Part shown: in pieces, positions 1 to 9,601 of the stretch | Layout of the letters: every line of letters starts with the position of its first letter | How positions within the stretch are numbered: position 1 is the stretch's first letter | Origin: Gracilariopsis chorda | Lineage: Eukaryota > Rhodophyta > Florideophyceae > Gracilariales > Gracilariaceae | Assembly: GCA_003194525.1 (NCBI GenBank) | Contig: NBIV01000636.1 | Location: 1-23,199, forward strand | DNA length: 23,199 nt | Direction of reading: 5' to 3' | Position numbers and translations under genes: made by a program | The notes under the pieces: generated by a model | What the model saw: the letters and a program-made list of their open reading frames with translations, nothing else | Databases searched by the model: none | Told to the model about the DNA's origin: nothing

Positions 1-2326
1 AACTCATATCCCCTTCAAATCACCCTTCTCAACTTCTCAGACGCATTCCGCCGAAAGTGTATCTCCGAAAACCTCACCCTCCTCGGATACCTCCCAACCT
101 CCTTCTCTCCCTCTTCCTCCCCCGACCACGCAGACTTCATCCCACATTCGTCCTCCAACATCCCCCGCGAAACAAGAATGGACCTCATTTAGCGCACCAT
201 CTCTGCAATCCTCAACCCACTCCTCTCTTCCGCCCTCCTCGGTTTCTCATTCCGTGACGCCCACGGTGTACTCCGCCACTGCCTCCCCATCCTCTCCAGC
301 TACTGTGCAGACATCCCAGAGGCAAAGGAAATCCTCGCCATCTCGCACGGAACACGACCACAGCACCCCTGCCCCAGATGTACCGTCCCCCGCGAACACC
401 TCTCCCTCAACACAAACCCCATCCACTTCCGCACACAATCCCAGACTCGACACAAAAGCAGAGAAAACGCCGCTCTCCTTCGCCAGTCCGATGCAAGCCC
501 AGTTCGCCTGCAAGCCAAAAGTTGCTCGCACCAAAAAGGTACAGGCAACCAGAGCCCTGCAGTCCCCTCTCCCTCGCAAATATCCCTTTCTCTTCGAATC
601 TTACGCCATTTTCAACATCACTCCCCTTTCTCTCCTCTTACAACATCTTCGCCTTCGAACCCCTTCACAACTTCCACCTCGGCGTCTCAAAGCTCATCAA
701 GCCACGCCATCGAACGACTCCACTTCCGAATCACTCTTCACCACAGTCGGCCCCAACAACACAAACGTTCCTTCCATTCCATCCGCACCTCCATCCTCAA
801 ACACTCCAACTCCATCCTCACCGCCATCGAAGACGACTCCCCCGCACCCGGCCTCCACATCGACTTCTCCACAACCGACAACTCCCAAGCCCTCAACGGC
901 TTCTTCACCACAGAAGGCTTACGAGGAATGCTGGAAGCAAAGGATTACCGCACCCTTGACATGGTCTTCCCCTTCATCGGCGCCTTCTTCGACAGATGCT
1001 GCAAAGAAACTGACTCCTCCCCCATCACTTCTGTCTTCACCAAGTACACAGACCTCCTTCTCTCCGCTATGCGATACAACTCCTCCCCCGAATGGACAGA
1101 CACCTCCCTCCTATCTCTCGAAAAACACATCAGATCCTTCAAAGTCACAGCCGCATCCATTCTCGGACCCTACCACTCCTCCCACCTGGGAACCCTCAAG
1201 TTCCATCTCCTCGACCACATCGTCGAAGACATACGCCGATAAGGGGGTCTCCACTTCAACAACACAGGCATCTTCGAGCACGCCCACGTCCTCTTCAAAT
1301 CACATTACTCCAAAACTTCCAAGCTAAGAGCCACCGCCCATACAGAAAACATCCGTGCTATAGACCGCTCCAATCTCTTCAAGGACTGGAATCCACTTTC
1401 CGCAGACCCTTCCTTATCCTCCCATGCTCGGACCTCAAACTCAACCGCAACCACGCAAACCCTCCTTCGTACGTGACGGAAAACATCTTTCCTTCTACGA
1501 CATCTTCACAGCCGCAAAGTACCTTGCATCCACCCCCAACGCAAGTCCAAAATTTCTTCAAGAACTCTTCTCCTCAGACACGCTCTCAATCATCTCACAA
1601 CTAGGTCACACCACACTTCATTCCTTCGTCTCCCTTTCCATCGAATATCTCAAGCTAAATACCTCACCCAACAACCTCCGTCCAACTCGTCTCACCTTCG
1701 TCAAATCCGCATACGTCGTCGGTGGTTACATCCCAACACTACACAATTACAACCAAGAACGAAACAAAATCGTCCTGCAAAAACCCTCCGTCCCTCTCCT
1801 CCAGTGCATCTTCGCCGTTCCATCATTCGGACCTCCCAGATCACCAAAGTTCTCCCATATCCTTGTTGCAGGAACCAACTTCTCCTCTCCATCCACACCC
1901 ACTGTATGGGTCTCCAAGCTCATCGCCCTAGTTTGCTTCAAACTACCTTCCCCCTCTTCATGCTCTTCCACCCCCATTACAAAGGAATTCGCTTTCGTAC
2001 AATTCCTTGAACTCGTACCACCTCGCGACATTGTCGATATCATCCTCAACTGCGTCTGCCCTCAGTGGTCCACCGATGACCAGCGGGACCACACCACTGA
2101 TCCAGTTCCCATCTCCAAACCTTCCACCGACGACAACGTATCTCCTTGGTTCGGCCTCATTCCCTCCACCTCCATTCTAGGTGCAGTCCACGTCATTCGA
2201 GAAAACTACCCCGCGCCGCCATTCACTCCTCGTCTTCAGTGGCGCTTCCATCGTTTCTACATCAACCGATTCTATCGTGACACCTCTTCAAAGCCTTACG
2301 CCCCACAATCTATAACACATCAGTAA
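1..2326 (+). pseudogene. Plavaka/CACTA-like DNA transposase, 5'-truncated by the window and broken
   Basis: A DNA transposase would cut and paste its own element in the nucleus. Frame +1 opens at base 1 with a segment reading ...FRRKCISENLTLLGYLP, followed by HPCPRCTVPRE and DIPEAKEIL (about 241-400). This is the order seen in fungal Plavaka/CACTA-like transposases: R+K, LLGYLP, then D-PE and a C-x-x-C pair. Frame +3 then carries FAFEPLHNFHLGVSKLI (about 640-700). Frame +1 resumes with KFHLLDHIVEDIRR and GGLHFNNTGIFEHAHVLFK (about 1200-1290), and frame +2 carries the C-terminal WRFHRFYINRFYR (about 2240-2280). In-frame stops lie at 190 (TAG), 1240 (TAA) and 1474 (TGA), with frame changes near 560, 700 and 1430-1470, so this is a relic. 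The coding strand is unusually pyrimidine-rich (Ser, Pro, Thr, His). The family call rests on remembered motif order and is fairly firm. Assignment to Plavaka rather than KDZ or another CACTA branch is not. Confidence 0.72.
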
Positions 2327-2461
2327 ACCACCCGTTCCACCAGTAACACTATTCTTCTTCAACTTGTTCTTCATAACCTCCCAGACCTTCCTCCCACTGC
2401 GCCTCGACATGATCCGTCGCCTAACCTCTCCTAACATCTCGACTCTCTTTCACTAACCTAT

Positions 2462-4764
2462 TCATCCACACATCTTCTGGCCGACACGCAGCAACATAAC
2501 AGTCCAGCACCCTCCCAGCCGTTTCGTCATATGTTCCAAAAAGTATTCATCCTTCACGGCCAAGTATATCCTCCGCTTCGAAGGTATCCACAGCGCTACC
2601 GTCATTTCTCTATCCCCATTGCCAGCTATACAACGTGGGTCACCCTCATCGCAACCTTCATTCTCCAATTCTTCATGATGTAGCTCTCTCACCCTCTCCC
2701 ACGCCACACCAAGTATATTCTCTACCGCGAGCGGAAGATACTCACCGTAAAACGTAGAAAATAACAACGGTCGTCTTCCTCCACGCCCCACATCTGTGTC
2801 CATTGCCGTCAAAACACATCCGGTCCACGCATCCAAACGAGCCAAATGCATCACTGTCCCATCAACGTACTCCAACTTTCCCTCCCTTTCCGTTCCCATC
2901 TCATATCCCATGAATTCTTCCAACAATTCCACCGCAGCCCCGTTCTTGAAGTACATGTCCCCTTCACTAAACTCTCTCAGCCGCCCAGCAACCTGAAATC
3001 CAGAATACGTAAGATCTTCGATTTTTTTCATTTTCCAGGAACATAACCTACCACTCTTCGCCTCCCCATCTTCCATGAACTTCGTCTTTACGTTCCCTAA
3101 CTGTTTCTTCAACTCAATGTCTAGCTCGGTCCCCTCTCGCGGTCTCACACGTCTGGCTATCAAGTCATATCGAAGCAACGAAAACATTTTTTCCCGTGCC
3201 GTACGCTTCCAAACCCCAATCACATCACTCAACTTCTGCTTCATACGTTGCCTCAAACACCTGTCTGCAACAACCTCCCGCACGCATTGATCCTTCCTAC
3301 CCGCTTCATGAATCGACTCCCATCTCTCCCCCTCAATCTCAACGCCAACCAAGTACTTCAATAGTTCATTACTTCCTCCTCACGGCAAAGGCGTGTACGA
3401 CCTCATCTCAGACGCAATCTCAAATGGACATCGAGGTGCAATCTCCTTTCCTCCCATAACAAACACACTCCCCTCTTTTCCCTTCCCCAATACTTCGCAT
3501 CGATTCGTCCAGTTCCTTTCCACACCCTCCGAAGTAAAACAAAGCTCCGATACCTCCACCTTCGCATAGTACAACAACCTACCATATATGACCCTGGCAA
3601 ACCCATAAAAACCCTCTTGCACATCAACCACATACTTCCTACGCCATCGCAATTCCTTTTCACCTTCAGATCCCTTTTTTTCCCTCGTCTCACCTTCATC
3701 CCTTCCCGTACGCTATCTATCAGCAAATTCTTCTCGCTCATCTGTTCTCTCATCCTCTTCAGTTCCTCTTGCGTCAGCTTCAGCGACATCTTTAGGCTGC
3801 GGTGGTCTCCTTTGATCTGCTCGAGTTCTGCCTTCAACATATTGACCCTCTCAACTAACGAAGATCGAGATATCACACCGATGTCTTCATTCCCTGCATC
3901 TTCCAAAATATTGACAGGCAGCCGTCGCTCCTCAGCAGGCTCACTTGGCGACCGATGAACACTTCGTTTCCTCTCTCGCATTCCTTCCGGAGTCCGCGGC
4001 GTTATGCTTCCTTTATCACTTTCTAAGTCTTGAGCCATTTGCACTTTTCGTGCCCGTACCGGGGTGCTCGTACGTTCTCCGCTTTTTGATGCTTCCTGTA
4101 TTCCATCCATCACTCTGACCACTTCTTCCACTTCTCGCGTTTCCTTTAAATCAGAGCGGCGTCACACTACTTCCTTTATTCTCTCTCTCGTCCATCTCCC
4201 CTTCACAATGTGATCCTCTTCGTCCCCATCACTCTCTACCAAAGGTAGATTTACCTCTCCTCCATATTGATTTCCCCTTGGGGCCCCACCTCTCTTTGAA
4301 GCAAATGTCTCTTCCATATGTTTCCTTTCCGGCGTTTCTTCATCTTTATTTCGGTCTTCGACCCGCGCATTTGCTTTCAACCCTCCCTGATCTGGTACCT
4401 CTTCCCTTCTCCTAGCAACCGACCCTTTCTTAACCTCCACCCCACCACCAGACCCAGGCATAGATCGCTGTCCCCGAACGGAATCTCTCTTGCGTGCTAC
4501 ATGGGCATGGGCATCAGCCTTCAAATTCTCACTCATCGTGCGCTCACTCGTCGTGCGCTCGGATCCGACGTTCTTTGCCCCACCTCTTCCCCCTCTCTTC
4601 GAAGCACCTTCTCCTGATCTTCTCCCCGATAATCCGCTCCTGGGAACACATGATTTTGCTTTCGTTCCACTCGCGGTTCGCTCCTCAATAGCCTTTCGCC
4701 GCGTCTTAGGCGCACTTGCCGCACCACCCCTTGCCGGGCCTCGCTTCTTTCCCTTCGGCACCAT
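2462..4764 (-). pseudogene. Coiled-coil protein of unknown function, broken
   Basis: I do not recognise a family. One reading frame runs from ATG 4764 (an alternative ATG is at 4818) through an N-terminal region rich in Lys, Arg, Gly and Ala (MVPKGKKRGPARGG). It crosses an in-frame TGA at 4162-4164 and continues into a clear heptad segment (VERVNMLKAELEQI to QEELKRMREQMSEKN, about 3858-3703). At a seven-base A run (T on the given strand, 3675-3681) the frame moves by -1. It then continues as RWRRKYVVDVQEGFYGF, crosses another in-frame TGA at 3380-3382, and ends at 2462 in a folded-looking C-terminal third. Total length would be about 765 codons. The basic N-terminus suggests a nuclear or nucleic-acid-binding protein, but that is inference. 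It lies between the transposase relic and the methyltransferase-SET gene and is co-oriented with the latter, as expected of element cargo. Confidence 0.6.
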
Positions 4765-4933
4765 TCTTGGGGTCAAACCTCTTTTGCAAGTGGCTAGTGA
4801 CGCTCTGGGATGGTGCATGCCCTGTGTTGTCCGGGAAAATCTCGCCACCCAATGCCCACAAAACTCTTTGTTTTTTGTGAAAACTTGAGAATACAATCCT
4901 CCGTGGTACCGAAAATGGACGTTTCTGTATCAC

Positions 4934-5061
4934 ATCTATATCAATTTGTATCTTATATCCTTACTGAAAAGTGATGTTCTCCTAAGTTAGGACTACACAT
5001 CCGTTCAAATAAAAAACGTCGCCCTTTAGCCAAGCTGTGGACAAAGGTTTATAACAACAAA
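4934..5061. other. Short AT-rich spacer between two minus-strand genes
   Basis: This 130-base spacer lies between the upstream side of the coiled-coil gene and the stop of the methyltransferase-SET gene. It contains a small CCTAAGTTAGG palindrome near 4982 and no ORF or clear promoter. Nothing else is visible. Confidence 0.5.
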
Positions 5062-8000
5062 CTAATCAATGACTATCGTTCCATCCTCCACATTGAAATG
5101 GGTTTGCCAGTCATAAACATCACCGTATCTAGCGAAAAGTTCCTCTCCTTGCTCTATGTCGGCTGTCGCCTCCATCTTAATAAGTTTGTAGTCCGTTATT
5201 CCCCCTGGTTTTCGTCCCACTCCCGGTATCCGTTTCATTCGCACATTACCTTCCCTTTTCTTCACGAGGCCATCCACCATGGCATCTAACTATTTATCCC
5301 CATCCACGTACTTTGGATCGTTGATATACCTCGCAATACAAAAAAGGGAAGGAACCACCCATAAAATGGGGTTTGCTTGTTTTCCATGCCCATTCGTCAG
5401 CTGTTTTCGATGCGGAAGTGATTGGAACTGTTGACCGTAGACTTCTATCTCCACCGCATACTTCTGGAAGCGATCCTTCGTCACACCCATGACTCCCTCC
5501 CCGTAGGTCTTGTGCACTTCTTTCCGATTCAAAAGGCCATGATAAACCAACGTCCCGTAGAAATAGCACACTACCTCGCCTGCAGCAATTCGACGAGTTG
5601 CAAACACTCCAACACCAGCCATTTCGTGACGAGTAGTAGACTTGCCCACTCGAAACCAATATTGCACAGCCTCCATTGCCGATAGAGACTTCATGTTCTC
5701 CAGATTCATTCTTCCCTGCAGCTCCCTCGGCCATCCATCCATAGCTTTCTTCCTTCCCAACTTCCCTAGAATTTCACTTTGCCACAAAGTGGAGAGAAAG
5801 TCGGCAAGGTGTGGGGGAAGAATTTGGTACGGTGGAAATCAGTCGAAAGCCCTCCATAACATGGTGTGCCTGCTTCTTCCCAATGGGAATGCAGAGGAAA
5901 CACAATGGGCCATCTTTCGAAGCTCTTGGCTCTTCTCAATATCCGTGTGTCCTTTCCGTATTATGGAAGCGAAGCGAACAATAGCGGCATGCCTGGCGTG
6001 TTCAAAGCAAGCTTTGTCCGGTTCAAACCCCACAAACTTCCGATGCTTGGGCAGTTCCATGCACGCCATCGCTGTCGAGAACGTTCCGGCAGACATGTCG
6101 ACCACGAGGTCTCCTGGCTGACTGAACCTGCCAAATCAGCTCTTTCAACAGTGCCCTACACTTCTGTTCCAGTCGCACCCTCTTCCTCATATACTTCCCA
6201 TCCGGGTTTTTCACAGACCACATGATCATCTCACTATTTGACATCGGCGGCACCTGATCCACGATTCCATGATACGCTGGGTATCGTGAAGCAACATAAT
6301 TGAAGTTCTCATAGTTGACCATCCGGTGCTGTTGTGCATCAGGAACTCCAGAACGAACAGCATGTACAGCGTATTCTGTCGTCTGGTGCAACCGGCAACT
6401 TCTTCTCCCAACGTTACCCGTCGTATTATCTAAAGACCGTACGAAATGGAGGGGCTGTTCGTCGAGGACAAAGGAGTAACGCATCGTATCAGAGTCATCA
6501 ATGTAGGTAACTTTCCGTAGCACATCCCGCCATAACGGTACCTGATCCCATGAGCAGAACTGTATAATATGTCCACCAGGACGTAGAAGCTTTGACGACC
6601 TCCTCGCTGACCTGCTCATGCCCTTCTCTGTCAGAATATCGTGTTCGCTGTTCTCCAAACGAAGCTCAGAATGAGTCCCATATGGCGGATCGGAAAGCAG
6701 GAACTGTACCCTTCCTTCAATAGATACCTCGCTTTCGCCAGACTTGTTGTCGTCAACTTCGATGAGATTTTCGAACTTGCAGTTGTGGAGACGGAAGTTG
6801 CGGGACATCTCCTTCTCACAATACTTGTAAGCTATCACATCATCCAAAGTCGTAGGGTACGGTGGTGCACGGACCCCCGTGCCTTCGACATAATACAATA
6901 AGTTCTCCGACAAAGCTGTTGTCTGCAGTCCTTCAGTGGCCTTTGGTGCAGTATCACGTTCCGCAGTTCCACGTTCCGCATCCTCTAGCATCTCTATCTC
7001 TTCCACTTCTTCCAACTCACCCTGATCACCACCTTCCACACGCTCAGCACGTTCGTTCCCACCACCAGCCGTACCAGTTTCTACAGGCTCCATAATGATG
7101 TCAACGTCTTCTGCGGGCTCTGGTTTCACAGCTTGATGTACTTTGACATTGCTTCCATGCAATGCAATGAGCTTCAGAGGCTTTATTGCCTCTTGAACCG
7201 TAGTGACAAGAGATTCACTAAAGTTCTCAAACCGCAGAGGGAAAAGTCTCGTTCTCGTCATGATGAACCTTTTGAGAGCATCCCATTTGCTGGGAGCAGA
7301 GATGTCGAACAGTTTCTCTTGTACCACCACATTAGAAAGGTCACCAAGGTATTCTTTGGCACAAAGGCGAAGTGCTGTATCCACTGGGTCCGGCAGATTC
7401 CATGCCCATTTGGTAACGTTTTCTTCTATGATGGTGACGTTCTTCTCCTCCACAAACTGTTTGGAACAATCTTTGTGTTGGAAGCCCACGGAGCGTTGTG
7501 CGATATCGGTGAAGACTACACTGATATAGTCGAGTCGAATGTAAGGCAAGATCATAACCTGAACGCTGGGAAACTCGAGGAATTGGGCGAAACGATCCCA
7601 AGCCCTGGTCACCAGCTGCACACGATACCCGACTCTCTGACTGTGGGTCTTGTCCGACAAACTCACTTTCTAGAACTTCTTAGCTGCCATGCCCCTTTTC
7701 CTCTTCCTACCACTTCCTTTCTTATCCACGGCATTCTGTTGCACCATAGACAACCCAATGACCATTTCAAAGTCGGTGCAAGGATCCGTGTGGAAAGCGG
7801 AAGATTTATTGGTTGTTCCCAGAACACGGGACTTGCAAAAGACAGATAGCAACATGTTACGGGGAATTCCTTTAAGCCCTTCCCTTTTACAATAAACCTT
7901 CCAAAAGTCCCTTACACGCCTGTCTTTTTCACGGTCCTTTACGTCCACCACTCTTGCCGTAAGATAGAATTGACGTGGAGGGCCTCTGCGAGACATATTA

Positions 8001-8215
8001 CGGAGCTCGGAGTCCCAATACGAGATGTAATCCGGTCCGATGATAGTGAGAAACATTTTCTTGGCAGACTCATGAACGTTGCGACTTTGTACCGCGAACT
8101 CCACAAAGTCGGTGTGCTTCAAACGTCTCGGCTCATCCACATTTTGCCTCGTCGCTGCGTAGTCATCATGAACTGCAAGATAAGCATCAATAAGCTCTTC
8201 TCCGGTTCCGTGCAT
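5062..8215 (-). pseudogene. DNA methyltransferase-SET domain fusion protein, lightly broken
   Basis: Read on the minus strand from ATG 8215, one frame of about 1,050 codons can be followed to TAG-TAG-TGA-interrupted completion at 5062. Breaks are an in-frame TAG (7670-7672), a one-base frame change near 6110, an in-frame TGA (5839-5841) and an in-frame TAG (5290-5292). The N-terminal 181 codons are unassigned and end in a basic, NLS-like GRKRKRG. After an acidic linker comes the methyltransferase: motif IV DPPYG at 6691-6677, LRPGGHIIQFCSW just after, and a motif I-like PGDLVVDMSAGTFSTAMA (about 6115-6065) with FVGFEPDKACFEHA. The order IV before I fits beta-class amino (N6A/N4C) DNA methyltransferases. 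The C-terminal SET domain has AGVGVFATRR (about 5619-5590), ARYINDP (about 5334-5314) and QGEELFARYG (about 5151-5122), the usual SET order. Predicted role: DNA base methylation plus protein-lysine methylation, probably nuclear. The domain calls are strong. The single-gene reading rests on frame continuity. The motif I residues are not canonical. Confidence 0.8.
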
Positions 8216-8260
8216 CTTGAATGAACCCGTTTCCCTCGGATTATGTTTCTCTTCGTTTTG

Positions 8261-8408
8261 GGTCCAGGTACGTGGTCCGAGGTGTCATGGTGCTCCATCG
8301 CGATTACGATGGAGCACCAGGCATGAATTTTAATTAAAATCTCGCGTCCTGGCGCTCCATCGTGTTCGCGATGCAGCACCACGACACCTCGGACGATGGA
8401 CCTCGACC
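8261..8408. repeat. 148-bp nested palindrome (foldback structure)
   Basis: The two halves are imperfect inverted copies of about 66 bp, meeting at a perfect AT palindrome ATTTTAATTAAAAT (8327-8340). Each arm also folds on itself. The left arm has a perfect 13-bp stem TGGTGCTCCATCG (8288-8300) with its complement (8307-8319) and a 6-base loop. The right arm has the same hairpin at 8350-8381 with two mismatches. It starts 46 bp upstream of the ATG at 8215. It could be a foldback/MITE insertion, a symmetric protein-binding site or a replication-type hairpin. The sequence alone does not decide. Confidence 0.9.
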
Positions 8409-8619
8409 AGAAAGTTATCAAATTCTTTTTGCAATGCAAGTAATTGGGAGGGGAATTGCAGGGATGCTACGTTGACGAGAATGGATGTCATGAAACGTCT
8501 TGAAAACGATATATAGTGCTTACGTTCATCTCTTTGGAACCAAGCATACGTGATCACGGGAGCATTCGACGTCAGCAGGTGCCAAGAAAACGCAAGTGCG
8601 ACGTTTGAAGTACTAAGCC

Positions 8620-8850
8620 ATGGATTCCACCGGGAATAAGATAAACGCGCCATCACGGAAACGGACTCCGAGGAAGCCTGTTTCGCCAAAGAGACGTGTT
8701 ATCGACATGCAGACCACGCGAGGCAAAGCGAAGAGCCGGGGCGCCACCCGAACTGCCAGCCACCCTGAGCCATCAATTGGGGACATTACTGTGGTGCAAT
8801 GCCCCAAAGGGGAAAAACACCGAAAGACGTTCGGGATCTTCCTCTCATGA
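8620..8850 (+). CDS. Small basic protein, or N-terminal exon of the downstream ParB-dioxygenase gene
   Basis: This is a 76-codon ORF with an ATG start, ending at TGA just before the hairpin-dense region. The protein is strongly basic at its N-terminus (RKRTPRKPVSPKRR), which looks like a nuclear-localisation or DNA-contacting tail, and it has no recognisable domain. It points toward the ParB-dioxygenase frame that opens at 9602 and has no convincing ATG of its own. It might therefore be the original start of that gene, cut off by the intervening 750 bp, or an independent small gene, or chance. There is no homology evidence either way. Confidence 0.4.
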   Translation: MDSTGNKINAPSRKRTPRKPVSPKRRVIDMQTTRGKAKSRGATRTASHPEPSIGDITVVQCPKGEKHRKTFGIFLS

Positions 8851-8872
8851 GGTGAACCCAGTTGGGTAGAGC

Positions 8873-8942
8873 CCTCCCAGAGGTGTCACGGCGAAGCCGG
8901 TTTGTAAGACCAGGGACACCTGTCGCGATTCGCGCAGGGAGG
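8873..8942 (+). other. Possible branched RNA fold or cruciform
   Basis: Within the hairpin-dense region these 70 bases nest as a branched structure. An outer stem CCTCCC/GGGAGG (8873-8878 with 8937-8942) encloses a second stem AGGTGTC/GACACCT (8881-8887 with 8915-8921). That stem in turn holds two hairpins (CGGC-GAA-GCCG and GGTTT-GTA-AGACC). The hairpin CGCG-ATT-CGCG (8924-8934) sits beside it inside the outer stem. The pairing is visible in the sequence. No known RNA family is recognised, and the orientation is uncertain because the fold is symmetric on both strands. Confidence 0.5.
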
Positions 8943-9358
8943 TGAAGGCGAAGAATCGGTATCCGCGTGAGCGGGGGGTGATCCTCAGTAGAGGTATGTT
9001 TCCACGTAAGTGGGGGTGTGTGAGCGGATGCGCACACGAGGGCCGCGGGTAGCGGGAGGTGCTACCCTAAAAAGGGGGAAAAGGAAGGGCGAAGAGGAGG
9101 AAGATAGGACGAAGTGAGTCGCGAGAGCGACGAACAGATACGGCAATGCCGGTGGACAGGACTCCCTATACAGGGCGAAACACCAATATGATTGGAACAA
9201 TTATACTCCCAAGGATGGGCTTCTTTCTATGTGCAAGGGGGTTAGATGTCCCGTGGTTTACGGCGTTTCCCTCCAGGGAGGAGTAGAGCACGCGCGCAAG
9301 CGGCAAAAACTAGAGCCAAATCCCCAAGTTGGGGTCCCTTGTTGGGGAAGGTTTATCG

Positions 9359-9383
9359 GTGCGACGGCAGTGCGCCGTCGCAC
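9359..9383. repeat. Strong 10-bp hairpin
   Basis: GTGCGACGGC, a 5-base loop AGTGC, then the perfect complement GCCGTCGCAC. It is the longest perfect stem of the 8856-9604 series, and no T tract follows it directly. Confidence 0.9.
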
Positions 9384-9601
9384 TAAATACTAGCTTCCCA
9401 GAAATGGGTGTGAAAATAATAAATAAAATCAACTAAAATACTCCACATTTCGTGGCAACATCCATTACTGTGGCCAACCGCCAATTGGCCCAAAACCGTG
9501 TCTCACGTGTCCATACCCACCATTGTGGGGCGTAGTTCATACACACAATACACAACCGATAATATCGGGAAAACGATCAAGTACCCAGAATCCCTCACTG
9601 A

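Noticed and set aside
247..579. Minus-strand ORFs of 110 and 82 codons
   Set aside because: They are antisense to the transposase segment that carries LLGYLP and HPCPRC motifs. The antisense reading arises from the pyrimidine-rich composition.
254..1327. 357-codon plus-strand ORF rich in Ser, Thr and Pro
   Set aside because: Long and open, but it is a shifted frame over the transposase and is low-complexity throughout. The motif-bearing frames are +1 and +3.
5280..5792. Separate SET gene starting at TTG 5787 or ATG 5280
   Set aside because: The frame is continuous with the methyltransferase C-terminus through single stop codons, and the SET motifs are split across the TAG at 5290. Separate genes would each hold half a domain.
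7133..7849. 238-codon plus-strand ORF
   Set aside because: Antisense to the methyltransferase-SET frame, with no recognisable domain.
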